Assembly: GCF_900101995.1 (NCBI RefSeq)
Contig: NZ_FNAS01000013.1
Coordinates: forward strand, 1 to 64,000
DNA: 64,000 nucleotides
Origin: Riemerella columbipharyngis
Lineage (GTDB): Bacteria; Bacteroidota; Bacteroidia; Flavobacteriales; Weeksellaceae
Direction: 5' to 3'
Position numbers and translations under genes: made by a program
Part shown: in pieces, positions 7,995 to 15,627 of the stretch
How the letters are laid out: each line of letters opens with the position of its first letter
Position numbering within the stretch: the stretch's first letter is position 1
The notes under the pieces: model-generated
What the model was told of the DNA's origin: nothing
Database searches by the model: none
Seen by the model: the letters and a program-made list of their open reading frames with translations, nothing else

Positions 7995-8012
7995 TAACTT
8001 TGTGCAAAGTTA
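7995..8012. promoter_or_regulatory. Back-to-back -7 elements of divergent promoters
   Basis: TAACTTTG (7995-8002) on the plus strand and its mirror CAAAGTTA (8005-8012) form an almost perfect 18-bp palindrome with a 2-base centre. Each arm fits TAnnTTTG, pointing toward the genes at 8031 (+) and 7988 (-). A plus-strand TTTG at 7969-7972 lies 22 bases upstream. The two promoters would overlap and probably compete. Confidence 0.4.
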
Positions 8013-8030
8013 AATTAAAAAAGAAAAACA

Positions 8031-8264
8031 ATGACTTCTTTCTGGTTATTTTTAAGCGGTTTATTTAAATGGTCTTTTGGTTTCTATGACTACACAGCTT
8101 ATTTTTTAAATTGGGTATTGTTCATCGTAGGATGTTGCTATTTCTTGTATTGGTGCTATGTATTAGTAGCTACTTTGGGTAATAATAAGGACAAAACATA
8201 CTTCTCTCCTACAGAGGGGCATTTCCCTTACTACGACCCTAAAATTTATAAAAAAGAAGACTAA
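8031..8264 (+). CDS. Small membrane protein, DUF6341-like
   Basis: 77 residues: a hydrophobic segment AYFLNWVLFIVGCCYFLYW (about 25-43) runs on into CYVLVATLG, followed by a soluble tail NKDKTYFSPTEGHFPYYDPK that looks strongly conserved in character. It sits divergently beside the DUF6427-like gene, as DUF6341-type genes do in flavobacteria. I base the name on length, layout and neighbourhood, so it is tentative. It is followed by a clear terminator, so it forms its own transcription unit. Confidence 0.7.
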   Translation: MTSFWLFLSGLFKWSFGFYDYTAYFLNWVLFIVGCCYFLYWCYVLVATLGNNKDKTYFSPTEGHFPYYDPKIYKKED

Positions 8265-8287
8265 AATATCCCGTTTTAATATAAGAA

Positions 8288-8318
8288 AACGCCCTATCAA
8301 ATACATAGGGCGGTTTTT
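8288..8318 (+). terminator. Intrinsic terminator after the small membrane protein
   Basis: 8-bp stem CGCCCTAT (8290-8297) / ATAGGGCG (8305-8312), 7-base loop, then GTTTTT. Reading from the other strand the hairpin is followed by only a short T stretch, so it mainly serves the plus-strand gene. Confidence 0.85.
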
Positions 8319-8341
8319 CGTTGTAAAAAATCAATCTTCAA

Positions 8342-8776
8342 TCAATGACAAGGGATTACCAGCACAGGAATGTGGGAATTCTTCGTCAAATCTTTGGTAA
8401 GACTGCCCACAAAAACATCGTAGATTCCACTTCTGCCGTGGGAACCCATTACGATATATTCTGCTTTTTTACTATCTGCATAGTCTAATATCGTTTCTTT
8501 AGCATTTCCTTGTCTTAATATATGTTCGCATTCCAAACCTTGAGCTTTAATTTTGGTTTCTATTTCATTTAGAATACTTAGTTCTTGTTTAATCTCATTT
8601 TGCTCCATTTCGGGAAAATACTGAAATCCCATATCTCCAATAGCAAAGCCAATGTCTGTAGGTGCAACATGGATAATGCAGATTTTCCCATTCATATCTT
8701 TTGCAAACCTGATGGCAGCATCTACCAATGTGTTTGTAGAACTTCCAAAATCTACAGGTAAAATAATGTTAATCAT
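8342..8776 (-). CDS. Universal stress protein (UspA family)
   Basis: 144 residues with the UspA fold. It begins with the strand INIILPVDFGSSTNTLVDAA and ends with the nucleotide-binding motif GSHGRSGIYDVFVGSLTKDL (G-2x-G-9x-G-S/T) and the strand IPVLVIP. ATP-binding Usp proteins act in the cytoplasm in stress survival. I prefer ATG 8776, which begins directly with the first beta strand; ATG 8797 would add MYKINND. It is a single gene, with terminators or gaps on both sides. Confidence 0.93.
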   Translation of the reverse strand: MINIILPVDFGSSTNTLVDAAIRFAKDMNGKICIIHVAPTDIGFAIGDMGFQYFPEMEQNEIKQELSILNEIETKIKAQGLECEHILRQGNAKETILDYADSKKAEYIVMGSHGRSGIYDVFVGSLTKDLTKNSHIPVLVIPCH

Positions 8777-8860
8777 ATCGTTATTTATTTTATACACAAA
8801 TATACGAATATTTTATGGAAAAGAAGCAGAGAATTCTCCATAAGTAAACATTATCCAAGT

Positions 8861-9286
8861 TTAATCCACCTTAAGCCAAGTTTGTGTCCTTCCGAGCAAT
8901 GAAAATCCGATATATCCTCTTACATTAAGTTTGTTGCCATCTCTGCTAATGGTACATTTGTAAACCTTCCCTGTTTTAGGGTCTGTGATAGTACCGCCGT
9001 CAAAATCACTTCCGTCTTTTTCTATGCCTCGGATAACCTCCATACCAAGTATTGGCGTATTTTTTCTATCATCTGTACACTTAGAGCACTTAGGATCTGC
9101 CGGAGTTATCAGGAGTTTGACCACCTTGCCATAATACCTCCCATCAGATTTTTTGTAGATTTCTACAATGGATTTGGCTTTTCCGATATTGTCGTCTATG
9201 GTTTTCCATTTGCCTTCTATTTGCGCAAACGAAAGAGAACTAAAACACAATACCAACATTAAAAAAAGTAATTTTCTCATATTCAA
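8861..9286 (-). CDS. Secreted DUF2147 family protein
   Basis: 141 residues: a signal peptide (MNMRKLLFLMLVLCFSSLSFAQ, cleaved after SFA), then a DUF2147 domain (GKWKTIDDNIGKAKSIVEIY, a DGRYYGKVVKL strand, and a C-terminal LNVRGYIGFSLLGRTQTW). The two Cys of PKCSKC are an insertion typical of many family members. This lipocalin-like beta-sheet family is periplasmic and its role is unknown. ATG 9280 is an alternative start. It is not clearly in an operon with its neighbours (58 bp to the LtaS-like gene's stop). Confidence 0.9.
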   Translation of the reverse strand: MNMRKLLFLMLVLCFSSLSFAQIEGKWKTIDDNIGKAKSIVEIYKKSDGRYYGKVVKLLITPADPKCSKCTDDRKNTPILGMEVIRGIEKDGSDFDGGTITDPKTGKVYKCTISRDGNKLNVRGYIGFSLLGRTQTWLKVD

Positions 9287-9344
9287 TAATTTTTGATAAA
9301 GATAATCATTAAAATCAAATTAACAAAATGAAGCTCCTGCTTAT

Positions 9345-11267
9345 TTAGTTTAATTTTTTGTTAATCACCCTATTCATATAGTCTTGATACCACGCTTTAC
9401 ACATCATTTTTCCTTTTTCTACATCTTCGGAACGGAGTGTTTTCATAAGATTGTTTTCCAATCCTAAATCATTAATATGATAAACCCCCGTAACCTCCTT
9501 GCCATCGAAGCGATAAATATAATCCCCTATCATAAACTGCTCTTGGATACCATCGGAGTTTACAATGATGGGGTGCTCGCTTTTATCTGATACCAAACTT
9601 CTCCCCCAGCTCCTTACCGACTTATTATACCCGATAAGGTCTGCCAGCGTCGGATAAATATCCGTCTGCTGTGCGAGGTCTGTACGCTTTCCAGAGAGAC
9701 GATACTTGGGATTAGGCGAAAAGAAAATAAGCGGCAGTGCAAAGCGGTTCATTTGTTTTTCGAATTCCTTGTAGTAAATTTGATTGGTATGATCTCCTGT
9801 AATAACAAAAATGGTATTGTTGTACCAAGGCTGTTTCTTCGCCGTCTCAAAAAACCTTTTCAGAGAATAGTCCATATATTGAATAGGCTTGTGCATAGGG
9901 ATATGCCCTTTTTTGAACTTGCCGTTATATTCCTCCGGAATTTTGAAAGGATGGTGAGATGACGCCGTAAATACGGTCGCCAAAAACGGCTGTGTCTTGC
10001 CTACATTCTTAGCAAAGTATTGCAAAAACGGTTCATCCCAGATCGCCCAAATTCCATCGAAGTCTTTATCATTATTATATTCTGTTTTACCGAAATAATG
10101 CTTAAACCCAAGAATATTACCAAAACCCAAAAATCCCATAGAGCCGTTAGGCGCACCATGATAAAAAGAAGTATCGTAGCCCAAATCATTACAAACCGAA
10201 ACGATGGATTGTATCTTTTGATTAGAATAAGGCGAACTGGTAAACGCATCTACCAAACTCGGAATTCCCGCAAGAATACTACTCATCGCGTGTATAGACT
10301 GCCTGCCATTGGCATACGCATTGGTAAAATAGAGACTTTGTTTTGCAAGGCTGTCCACAAAAGGGGTATAAGACTCGTAGCCATTGATATTTTTCCCTTC
10401 ATTGAATGTGCCGGAATACTCTCTGCCAAAACTTTCCACAATGAAAATCACAATATTGGGGCGGGGATTAGGCACTTCTCTCTCATAGTGTTTGTAAGGG
10501 TGAATATTTTTATTGATATAGTCTTCATCCACAAAATGAACCAGCTTAAAGCCGTTGGTATTTATAGTTCTAAAAAAAGAAAATGTACTATTAAGGACAA
10601 TGTTTGCTTGTACCGGATTTTTAATGTGTCGGTTGGCATCTACTAAGTTAATGGGGCGCGTACTATGCTTAAAATCCCCACGAATACCACCCACCACCAA
10701 AACAGCTGTAACGCAGAGGGTAACAATAGACCATACAAAATAGGGAACCATTCGCTTAGGGGGCTTCGGTGCGACCTTTATCCGTTTGTACAAAAATACC
10801 CAAAGTGCCATCAATACCACAAACCAAATAATCACAAAAGGATGTTGATATACAGACTCTAAGCCGACACTCCCAAGATTATCTTCGTGCTTTACAACAT
10901 CTAAAACCGCCGAAGTCAGCCTTGCTTGGCTAAACTTGAAGTAAATAAAATCCCCGAAGTTCATAGCGTAAGCAATTCCATTGGTGATAAAATACAGCCA
11001 AAACAGCATTTTTTGATACCCCGCCTTAGTATTAACAACCACCGGAACCAAACTCAAAAATATGAATAAGGCATTCACATAGAGAATGGCCGTCGTATCG
11101 AACGCCGTTCCGTAATAAGCTAATTTCAAATAGTCTGTAATGCCGTCTAAAGTAATGACATCTTTATTAAAATACCAAAACAGAAAACGAGCGATTTGAT
11201 AGAAAAAATAAGCCAATAACAAACGATAAATAAGAGCCAAAACCTCTTTAGCACGAAATTCTTTCAT
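9345..11267 (-). CDS. LTA synthase-like membrane phosphotransferase / sulfatase-fold protein
   Basis: 640 residues. About five membrane segments in the first ~200 residues are followed by a periplasmic alkaline-phosphatase-fold domain of the LTA synthase / sulfatase type. Visible active-site elements are NIVIFIVESFGREYSG (metal-binding Glu, ~270), GRQSIHAMSSILAGIPSL (nucleophile Ser/Thr region, ~320) and FVITGDHTNQ (metal ligands Asp-His, ~487). Gram-negative members transfer phosphoglycerol or phosphoethanolamine to envelope glycans or lipids; the substrate here is unknown because lipoteichoic acid is absent from Bacteroidota. Length agrees with the family. Downstream is the DUF2147 gene; upstream is a broken DUF5362 gene. 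Confidence 0.9.
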   Translation of the reverse strand: MKEFRAKEVLALIYRLLLAYFFYQIARFLFWYFNKDVITLDGITDYLKLAYYGTAFDTTAILYVNALFIFLSLVPVVVNTKAGYQKMLFWLYFITNGIAYAMNFGDFIYFKFSQARLTSAVLDVVKHEDNLGSVGLESVYQHPFVIIWFVVLMALWVFLYKRIKVAPKPPKRMVPYFVWSIVTLCVTAVLVVGGIRGDFKHSTRPINLVDANRHIKNPVQANIVLNSTFSFFRTINTNGFKLVHFVDEDYINKNIHPYKHYEREVPNPRPNIVIFIVESFGREYSGTFNEGKNINGYESYTPFVDSLAKQSLYFTNAYANGRQSIHAMSSILAGIPSLVDAFTSSPYSNQKIQSIVSVCNDLGYDTSFYHGAPNGSMGFLGFGNILGFKHYFGKTEYNNDKDFDGIWAIWDEPFLQYFAKNVGKTQPFLATVFTASSHHPFKIPEEYNGKFKKGHIPMHKPIQYMDYSLKRFFETAKKQPWYNNTIFVITGDHTNQIYYKEFEKQMNRFALPLIFFSPNPKYRLSGKRTDLAQQTDIYPTLADLIGYNKSVRSWGRSLVSDKSEHPIIVNSDGIQEQFMIGDYIYRFDGKEVTGVYHINDLGLENNLMKTLRSEDVEKGKMMCKAWYQDYMNRVINKKLN

Positions 11268-11294
11268 AGAAGAATAGTCAGATTATATGTATTG

Positions 11295-11763
11295 TTAATG
11301 AAGTCCCGCAGTTAAAGCAATTATTCCAAAAATAAAAATAAGAATATATACACAGATAACAATTATCGTAAATATCCCCAAAAACTTATAAAACGACTTT
11401 AAATTACCAAAACTCAAACTAAGAATAGATTAATTTCTATTCTTTATAGCTACCGTTGCTTTATCAGCAAATACAAACAAATAATAACAAGGAATAAACG
11501 ACAATAGATTACTGATAATATAATAGCCGCCAATATCCCCTAAAATACCCGATATTTCCTAATACAATCGCTTCACTAAATGCAGAAGACGCTACTGTAC
11601 TAAAAGCCAATCCAACAATCAGACCTATTGCGATAAAAACAAAACCTATAATAGCTAAAAACTTAGCCCACTTAGCGGCTGTTAATAGATAGCTTTGTGC
11701 TTGAGCATCCAAAACCATATCCTGAGAATAGGTTTCGGCTTTTTGTAAATAATCTTGGTTCAT
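11295..11763 (-). pseudogene. Frameshifted DUF5362-like membrane protein gene
   Basis: From ATG 11763 the frame gives QSYLLTAAKWAKFLAIIGFV and a second hydrophobic stretch, typical of DUF5362, but then ends early at 11509 in a nonsense tail (FRGYWRLLYYQ). Shifting frame at about 11,545 restores a family-like continuation: ILGDIGGYYIISNLLSFIP, LFVFADKATVAIKN, then an in-frame TAA near 11,432, then FGNLKSFYKFLGIFTIIVI and a last membrane segment ending at the stop 11295-11297. There are thus two lesions, one frameshift and one nonsense mutation. The gene is probably dead unless the frameshift is a sequencing error; the extra stop argues against that explanation. Confidence 0.8.
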
Positions 11764-11847
11764 AATTTATGGTTTTTATTTAGCCCAAATATAAACTAAT
11801 TTTCAGACATCTACCAAACTCATTTCTCTTAACTTGAAAACCCACAA

Positions 11848-12444
11848 CTATCTCGTGAGGACAATTTGATTTTCGTTCATTATTTTTCGAAGATTAAAAA
11901 TGGCATAGCGTACTCTGCCCAGAGTCGTATTGATACTCGCTCCCGTATGCTCAGCGATTTCCTTAAAACTCAACCCATCGTAGAAACGAAGTTTTATAAC
12001 TTCTTTCTGAATTTCAGGCAATTCATAAATCATCTTATTCAAGTCTTCTTGTATCTGCATAGACACCAGATATTCTTCTATATTTTCGGAAGATTCGTAT
12101 AGAAAATCAAATATCGTAAACTCGTCATCGCTGTATCCACCGCTTATTTCCGATATTTTTCTAATTTTGGAATTAACACGATAGTAATCTACAATAAGGT
12201 TGTAGGCTATTCTTTTTACCCAAACAAGAAATTTCCCCTCATCTCTATATTGCCCGCTTTTTAGTTTGGTAATCACTTTAAGCAATGTATCTTGAAAAAA
12301 ATCATCAGCCAAAGTTTTATCCATCACTTTATAAAAAATGAAGGCTTGTATATCTTTATGGTATTTTGAAATTAATTTTGAAAGAGCAGACTCGTTTCCC
12401 TCTTGGTATTCTCTGATAAGAACCTCATCTAATAATGTTTCCAT
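11848..12444 (-). CDS. ECF-type RNA polymerase sigma factor
   Basis: 198 residues. Region 2: LIREYQEGNESALSKLISKY, then VMDKTLADDFFQDTLLKVIT with the DDxxQ/DDFFQ core-binding pattern, then FLVWVKRIAYNLIVDYYR. Region 4: LPEIQKEVIKLRFYDGLSFK followed by the helix-turn-helix EIAEHTGASINTTLGRVRYA. This is the Bacteroidota extracytoplasmic-function sigma family. Start ATG 12444 (METLLDEVL) is preferred; a frame from 12543 would add 33 residues of unconserved sequence. No anti-sigma gene is adjacent, as in many flavobacterial housekeeping-like ECF factors of this type. The target regulon is unknown. Confidence 0.93.
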   Translation of the reverse strand: METLLDEVLIREYQEGNESALSKLISKYHKDIQAFIFYKVMDKTLADDFFQDTLLKVITKLKSGQYRDEGKFLVWVKRIAYNLIVDYYRVNSKIRKISEISGGYSDDEFTIFDFLYESSENIEEYLVSMQIQEDLNKMIYELPEIQKEVIKLRFYDGLSFKEIAEHTGASINTTLGRVRYAIFNLRKIMNENQIVLTR

Positions 12445-12650
12445 AACAATACTTATTTGGACAGCTTTCCGGCTACCGATTACACATACACGATGAAAAA
12501 AATAAGTAATTATAGAACTATATAGATTGGTTTTGTAACACAAATATAATATTTTTTTCTAATAACAAAAGGGGTTAAGAAATTTTAAATCCGTATTTCC
12601 ACTAAAAAACTCTAAAATTGAATAAAAATACAAACAATTATCAAAACTTA

Positions 12651-12682
12651 ATAAAAAAAGAGTACCTTAAAAAGGCACTCTT
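12651..12682 (-). terminator. Intrinsic terminator after the repeat lipoprotein
   Basis: Read on the minus strand, the arms AAGAGTGCCTT and AAGGTACTCTT pair around a short T-rich loop (12658-12682), followed by a run of seven T (12651-12657). It separates the lipoprotein gene from the sigma-factor gene. Confidence 0.8.
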
Positions 12683-12703
12683 AGTCAAAAAGCAAGTTAA
12701 AAA

Positions 12704-12997
12704 CTATTTTGTAGCGTTTTCAACTTCAGCTTTAGCGTCTTGTGCAGCTTCTGTAACACCTTGTGCAGCGTCTTGTGCAGCATCTTTAACACTTTGTGCA
12801 GCGTCTTGTGCAGCATCTTTAACACCTTGTACAGCAGAATCAGCTTTAGTAGAGTCTGCTACTACAGGAGCAGTAGTAGAATCAGCTACTACAGCTGTTG
12901 AATCTTCCCCAGTTACAGTTGCATCAGCAGCTTCTTTTTTGTTACATGCTACCACAGCTAAAGCAGCAATAGCTGCTACGAATAATGATTTTTTCAT
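12704..12997 (-). CDS. Small lipoprotein with 11-residue Ala-rich repeats
   Basis: 97 residues: lipoprotein signal peptide MKKSLFVAAIAALAVVAC with a lipobox (VVAC, lipidated Cys18), a short Ala/Thr/Asp linker with repeated ADST units, then near-perfect 11-residue repeats of the form K-D-A-A-Q-D-A-A-Q-S/G-V followed by TEAAQDAKAEVENATK. This periodicity makes an amphipathic helix like LEA group 3 or apolipoprotein-type proteins. An envelope-anchored coiled-coil or desiccation/stress-type role is possible, but this is inference. The repeats are nearly identical at DNA level as well (33-bp units), so copy number may vary. It has its own terminator and upstream TACATTTG-like promoter sequence. 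Confidence 0.85.
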   Translation of the reverse strand: MKKSLFVAAIAALAVVACNKKEAADATVTGEDSTAVVADSTTAPVVADSTKADSAVQGVKDAAQDAAQSVKDAAQDAAQGVTEAAQDAKAEVENATK

Positions 12998-13114
12998 AAT
13001 AAATTAAATTTAATTTGTTAATGTTATTTTAATCGTTTTCTCTTGTTCATCAATTTGATCGCTGCAAATGTAAATCAAGAATTAAATTTGCATTAGAAAA
13101 ATTATTGTAATATC

Positions 13115-13147
13115 TTTGTAAAATAGTTTTACAAATTTTTACATTTG
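13115..13147 (+). promoter_or_regulatory. Candidate promoter of the 13,176 gene
   Basis: TTTG (13115-13118), a 21-base spacer and TACATTTG (13140-13147) fit the Bacteroidota pattern, although the spacer is slightly long. The predicted start codon lies 28 bases downstream of the -7 box. Confidence 0.4.
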
Positions 13148-13175
13148 AAAATCAATCAATTAACAAAATAAGATT

Positions 13176-14288
13176 TTGACTGATTTAGAATTATTACACT
13201 TTGAACAGCTTAAAAAAGAGGTTCAGAATCGTTTTTTAGAAAGACATACCCCTTCTGAAGAAAATATTTCGAAGTGGAAAGGCATTGATATTGTCTATTT
13301 CCAGGAAGACTTAAGAAAATTAGCTAAAGGAAGTCTTAGCGAAAAGTCTTTTTATACTTATTTCAAAACCTCTCCGGTAACTAAAATACCAAGAATAGAC
13401 CTACTGAATATATTGTCTATATACTGTGGATACGCTTCTTGGCACGAATTTAAGAAAAATCATTTATTCAGCAATGAAATCCTTAAAGATACAGAAATTA
13501 TCACAGAAGAGAAAGATTTAATCCCTCAAGAAATAGAGACTGACGATAGTATAATCAACGAAAAAAAATTAACGGAAAGTAAAGCCGAAAAACAAGATTT
13601 ACAAAAAACATATTCTGAAAAACAGAAATTTAACCAAAATACAACAAAAGAAAAAAGCACTCCTCCATTAAAGAAAAGAAAACGAATTTTGATACTCTTG
13701 AGTATTTTGTTAGTCCTCCTCTTGGGAGTAGGGATTACATATTCCGATAACCTATTTATAAATAACTATTCTTTCAAGTTTATAGATGCAGACAGAAACT
13801 CCGCAATCAATGATTACTTGGACATCAAAGTATTCAAAGAAGGAGAAACGCCTCTGCTGTTCAAGGTAAAACCCAATGAAATTTTCACATATAAAACAAA
13901 AGAATCTTCATTAGCAATGGAAGTTTCATCTCCTTATTACAAAACGGATACGATAGTTCGAAATTATTCAAACAACGATTTTTCCGAAAAATACGAAACC
14001 ATTGAACTCAAGCCTAATGAATATGCACAGATGCTCTATTATTATTCTCGCTCCCCAAAAGATTTAAAACGGAAAATAGAGCAGCTCAATGAACTCATCA
14101 GCGATGAAGCTCTAATATACCAAGTTTACGACAGTAATGATTACGGCGTAGAAACTCTAAATAAAGAGCGGTACATAGCTTTAGTTACTACCCCTACAAA
14201 CTCACTCAAACATTTGGATGTCATTAACACTAAAATGAAAAACGGGAAAATAATCCTTATAAAATTTAAAATCAGTACAGAAAAATGA
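13176..14288 (+). CDS. Single-pass membrane protein of unknown function
   Basis: 370 residues with three parts. An N-terminal cytoplasmic domain of ~100 residues (DLELLHFEQLKKEVQNRF, then SEKSFYTYFKTSPVTKIPRI, then YCGYASWHEFKKNH) looks like a conserved flavobacterial module. A Glu/Lys-rich linker follows, then one membrane helix at about 170-188 (ILILLSILLVLLLGVGITY) and a C-terminal periplasmic domain of ~180 residues. I do not recognise a named family. The start is TTG at 13176, because no ATG in frame precedes the conserved part. The downstream lipoprotein gene overlaps by 4 bp, so both products are probably made together and may interact across the periplasm. Confidence 0.75.
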   Translation: MTDLELLHFEQLKKEVQNRFLERHTPSEENISKWKGIDIVYFQEDLRKLAKGSLSEKSFYTYFKTSPVTKIPRIDLLNILSIYCGYASWHEFKKNHLFSNEILKDTEIITEEKDLIPQEIETDDSIINEKKLTESKAEKQDLQKTYSEKQKFNQNTTKEKSTPPLKKRKRILILLSILLVLLLGVGITYSDNLFINNYSFKFIDADRNSAINDYLDIKVFKEGETPLLFKVKPNEIFTYKTKESSLAMEVSSPYYKTDTIVRNYSNNDFSEKYETIELKPNEYAQMLYYYSRSPKDLKRKIEQLNELISDEALIYQVYDSNDYGVETLNKERYIALVTTPTNSLKHLDVINTKMKNGKIILIKFKISTEK

Positions 14289-14890
14289 AAACTGCAAAAT
14301 ACCTAAGCACCATTTCTATTATACTATTATCTTTATTGGCTTGCGAAAAGCCCAAAGACTCTATGAGCGTATTAGAAAGATTGAGACAAAGCAATAATAA
14401 AAAAACATATTCCTCTGCCACTATGGATAGCTTGCAGGCCATCAAAAGTATTACACAACAGAAAGTTCAAGATGTCTTAGATCTATCCACCCTATACCTC
14501 TCCGGAAAAGGCGATACGGAAATAGATTCGGCAATTTATAAGCAATTAGACCGATACTTTGAAAATCCGGCAGACACCACTAAACTAAAATGCTTGTTTG
14601 AAGAACTGGACAGCCTAAAAGTAAAAAATGCAAAAGTCTTATCTTTAGATGTTTATAAACAAGAAAAAAATAAAGACACGCTGGATTTTGCTAAATTCGA
14701 TGTTCAATATTTTGATGCAAACAACAAACCAATAGGCACTTACACAAAAATTGCCCAATATATATTAAAATCCTCTCCTGTAAAATTTAAAAAAGAATTT
14801 AAGTTTTATTTTCTGAATTTTTATCAGAACTCAAAAGACAGTACCTCGTCGGGTAAAACCAAAAAATTCAAAGAAACATCGGTACAGTAA
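14285..14890 (+). CDS. Lipoprotein of unknown function
   Basis: 201 residues: signal peptide MKTAKYLSTISIILLSLLAC with lipobox SLLAC (lipidated Cys20), followed by a helical, Ser/Lys-rich domain without a recognised family. Its ATG overlaps the stop of the upstream single-pass membrane protein (ATGA), so they form a coupled pair. Its last 67 bp overlap the 3' end of the cyclo-ligase gene on the opposite strand, so both genes share coding DNA tail to tail. The Cys-containing pair may form an envelope complex; this is inference from gene order. Confidence 0.8.
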   Translation: MKTAKYLSTISIILLSLLACEKPKDSMSVLERLRQSNNKKTYSSATMDSLQAIKSITQQKVQDVLDLSTLYLSGKGDTEIDSAIYKQLDRYFENPADTTKLKCLFEELDSLKVKNAKVLSLDVYKQEKNKDTLDFAKFDVQYFDANNKPIGTYTKIAQYILKSSPVKFKKEFKFYFLNFYQNSKDSTSSGKTKKFKETSVQ

Positions 14891-15390
14891 AGATCTGTAA
14901 TATTTTCATCGGGAGAAAAAAAACCTACTCCTACTCTCTTACAAGAAGATGCAATTTGAGCAAAAAAATTATCATAAAATCCTTTGCCATAACCTACTCG
15001 GTTCCCTCTGCGATCACAGTAAAGAAGAGGCGTAATCACAAAATCATAGTCCGAAATCTTTGAGTCCTCATCGCCTAACGGCTCCAATATTCCCCAGCTG
15101 TTCTTCTCCAAAATCGTATTTTGATTGAGTTTTATCGCAATCAGATTATCCTCTACCATTTTAGGAACATATACTTGTATTTTCTTTGAAAAAAAATAAT
15201 CAATAAAAAAAAGTGTATTTACTTCATTAAATTTTTTAATCGGTAAAAAAATATGAACTTTCTGATTTTCAATAGGATTAAATTGTAAAATAAAGTTTTC
15301 TAAGATTTTCTTGGAGAGACAGTCTATCTGATTTTGGGATAAAGATTTCCTCTTTTCCAAATATTTTTTTCTTAAAGCTGCTTTATTCAT
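14824..15390 (-). CDS. 5-formyltetrahydrofolate cyclo-ligase
   Basis: 188 residues of the 5-FTHF cyclo-ligase (MTHFS) family, which converts 5-formyl-THF to 5,10-methenyl-THF with ATP in the cytoplasm. Markers: N-terminal KAALRKKYLEKRKSLS with the basic ATP-contacting residues, SWGILEP, and the hallmark RRGNRVGYGKGFYDNF, then VGVGF. Its start overlaps the ferredoxin stop by 4 bp, so it is the last gene of the U32 protein-ferredoxin-cyclo-ligase operon. The 3' end overlaps the convergent lipoprotein gene. Confidence 0.95.
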   Translation of the reverse strand: MNKAALRKKYLEKRKSLSQNQIDCLSKKILENFILQFNPIENQKVHIFLPIKKFNEVNTLFFIDYFFSKKIQVYVPKMVEDNLIAIKLNQNTILEKNSWGILEPLGDEDSKISDYDFVITPLLYCDRRGNRVGYGKGFYDNFFAQIASSCKRVGVGFFSPDENITDLYCTDVSLNFLVLPDEVLSFEF

Positions 15391-15617
15391 ATTTTTTTCA
15401 CAGAAATAATGTTTACAGGGCAGGCTTTAGACGCTTTATCACAAGGCTCAAACGCATCGGGAAAAGGGGTCTTTACCGTATGAAATCCCTTTTTCTCCTT
15501 AGATTTCAATAGTACAGACTTGCCATCTTTCTTAGACATACGAAAGAACTCCGGAGCAAATTCTGCACAATAATTACACCCTATGCATTTCTCTCTTTGT
15601 AAAGTGATGATGATCAT
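15387..15617 (-). CDS. 4Fe-4S ferredoxin
   Basis: 76 residues with one clear cluster site: CIGCNYCAEFAPEFF (CxxCxxC) and, near the C-terminus, KACPVNIISV (the fourth Cys with its Pro). An extra Cys (EPCDKASKAC) and the KDGKSVL insertion between them resemble single-cluster ferredoxins. It transfers electrons at low potential in the cytoplasm. I place the start at ATG 15617 (MIIITLQREKC); a frame extending to 15734 would run into the upstream gene. The gene begins 10 bp after the U32-family gene and overlaps the cyclo-ligase by 4 bp, which suggests a dedicated partner for the upstream iron-sulfur enzyme. Confidence 0.9.
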   Translation of the reverse strand: MIIITLQREKCIGCNYCAEFAPEFFRMSKKDGKSVLLKSKEKKGFHTVKTPFPDAFEPCDKASKACPVNIISVKKI

Positions 15618-15627
15618 TTTAATCCTA

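Noticed and set aside
12618-13007. 129-codon plus-strand frame opposite the repeat lipoprotein
   Set aside because: It is the antisense shadow of the Ala/Asp/Gln repeat gene; its Cys/Ser/Ala repeats only mirror that composition. The minus-strand gene has a signal peptide and lipobox.
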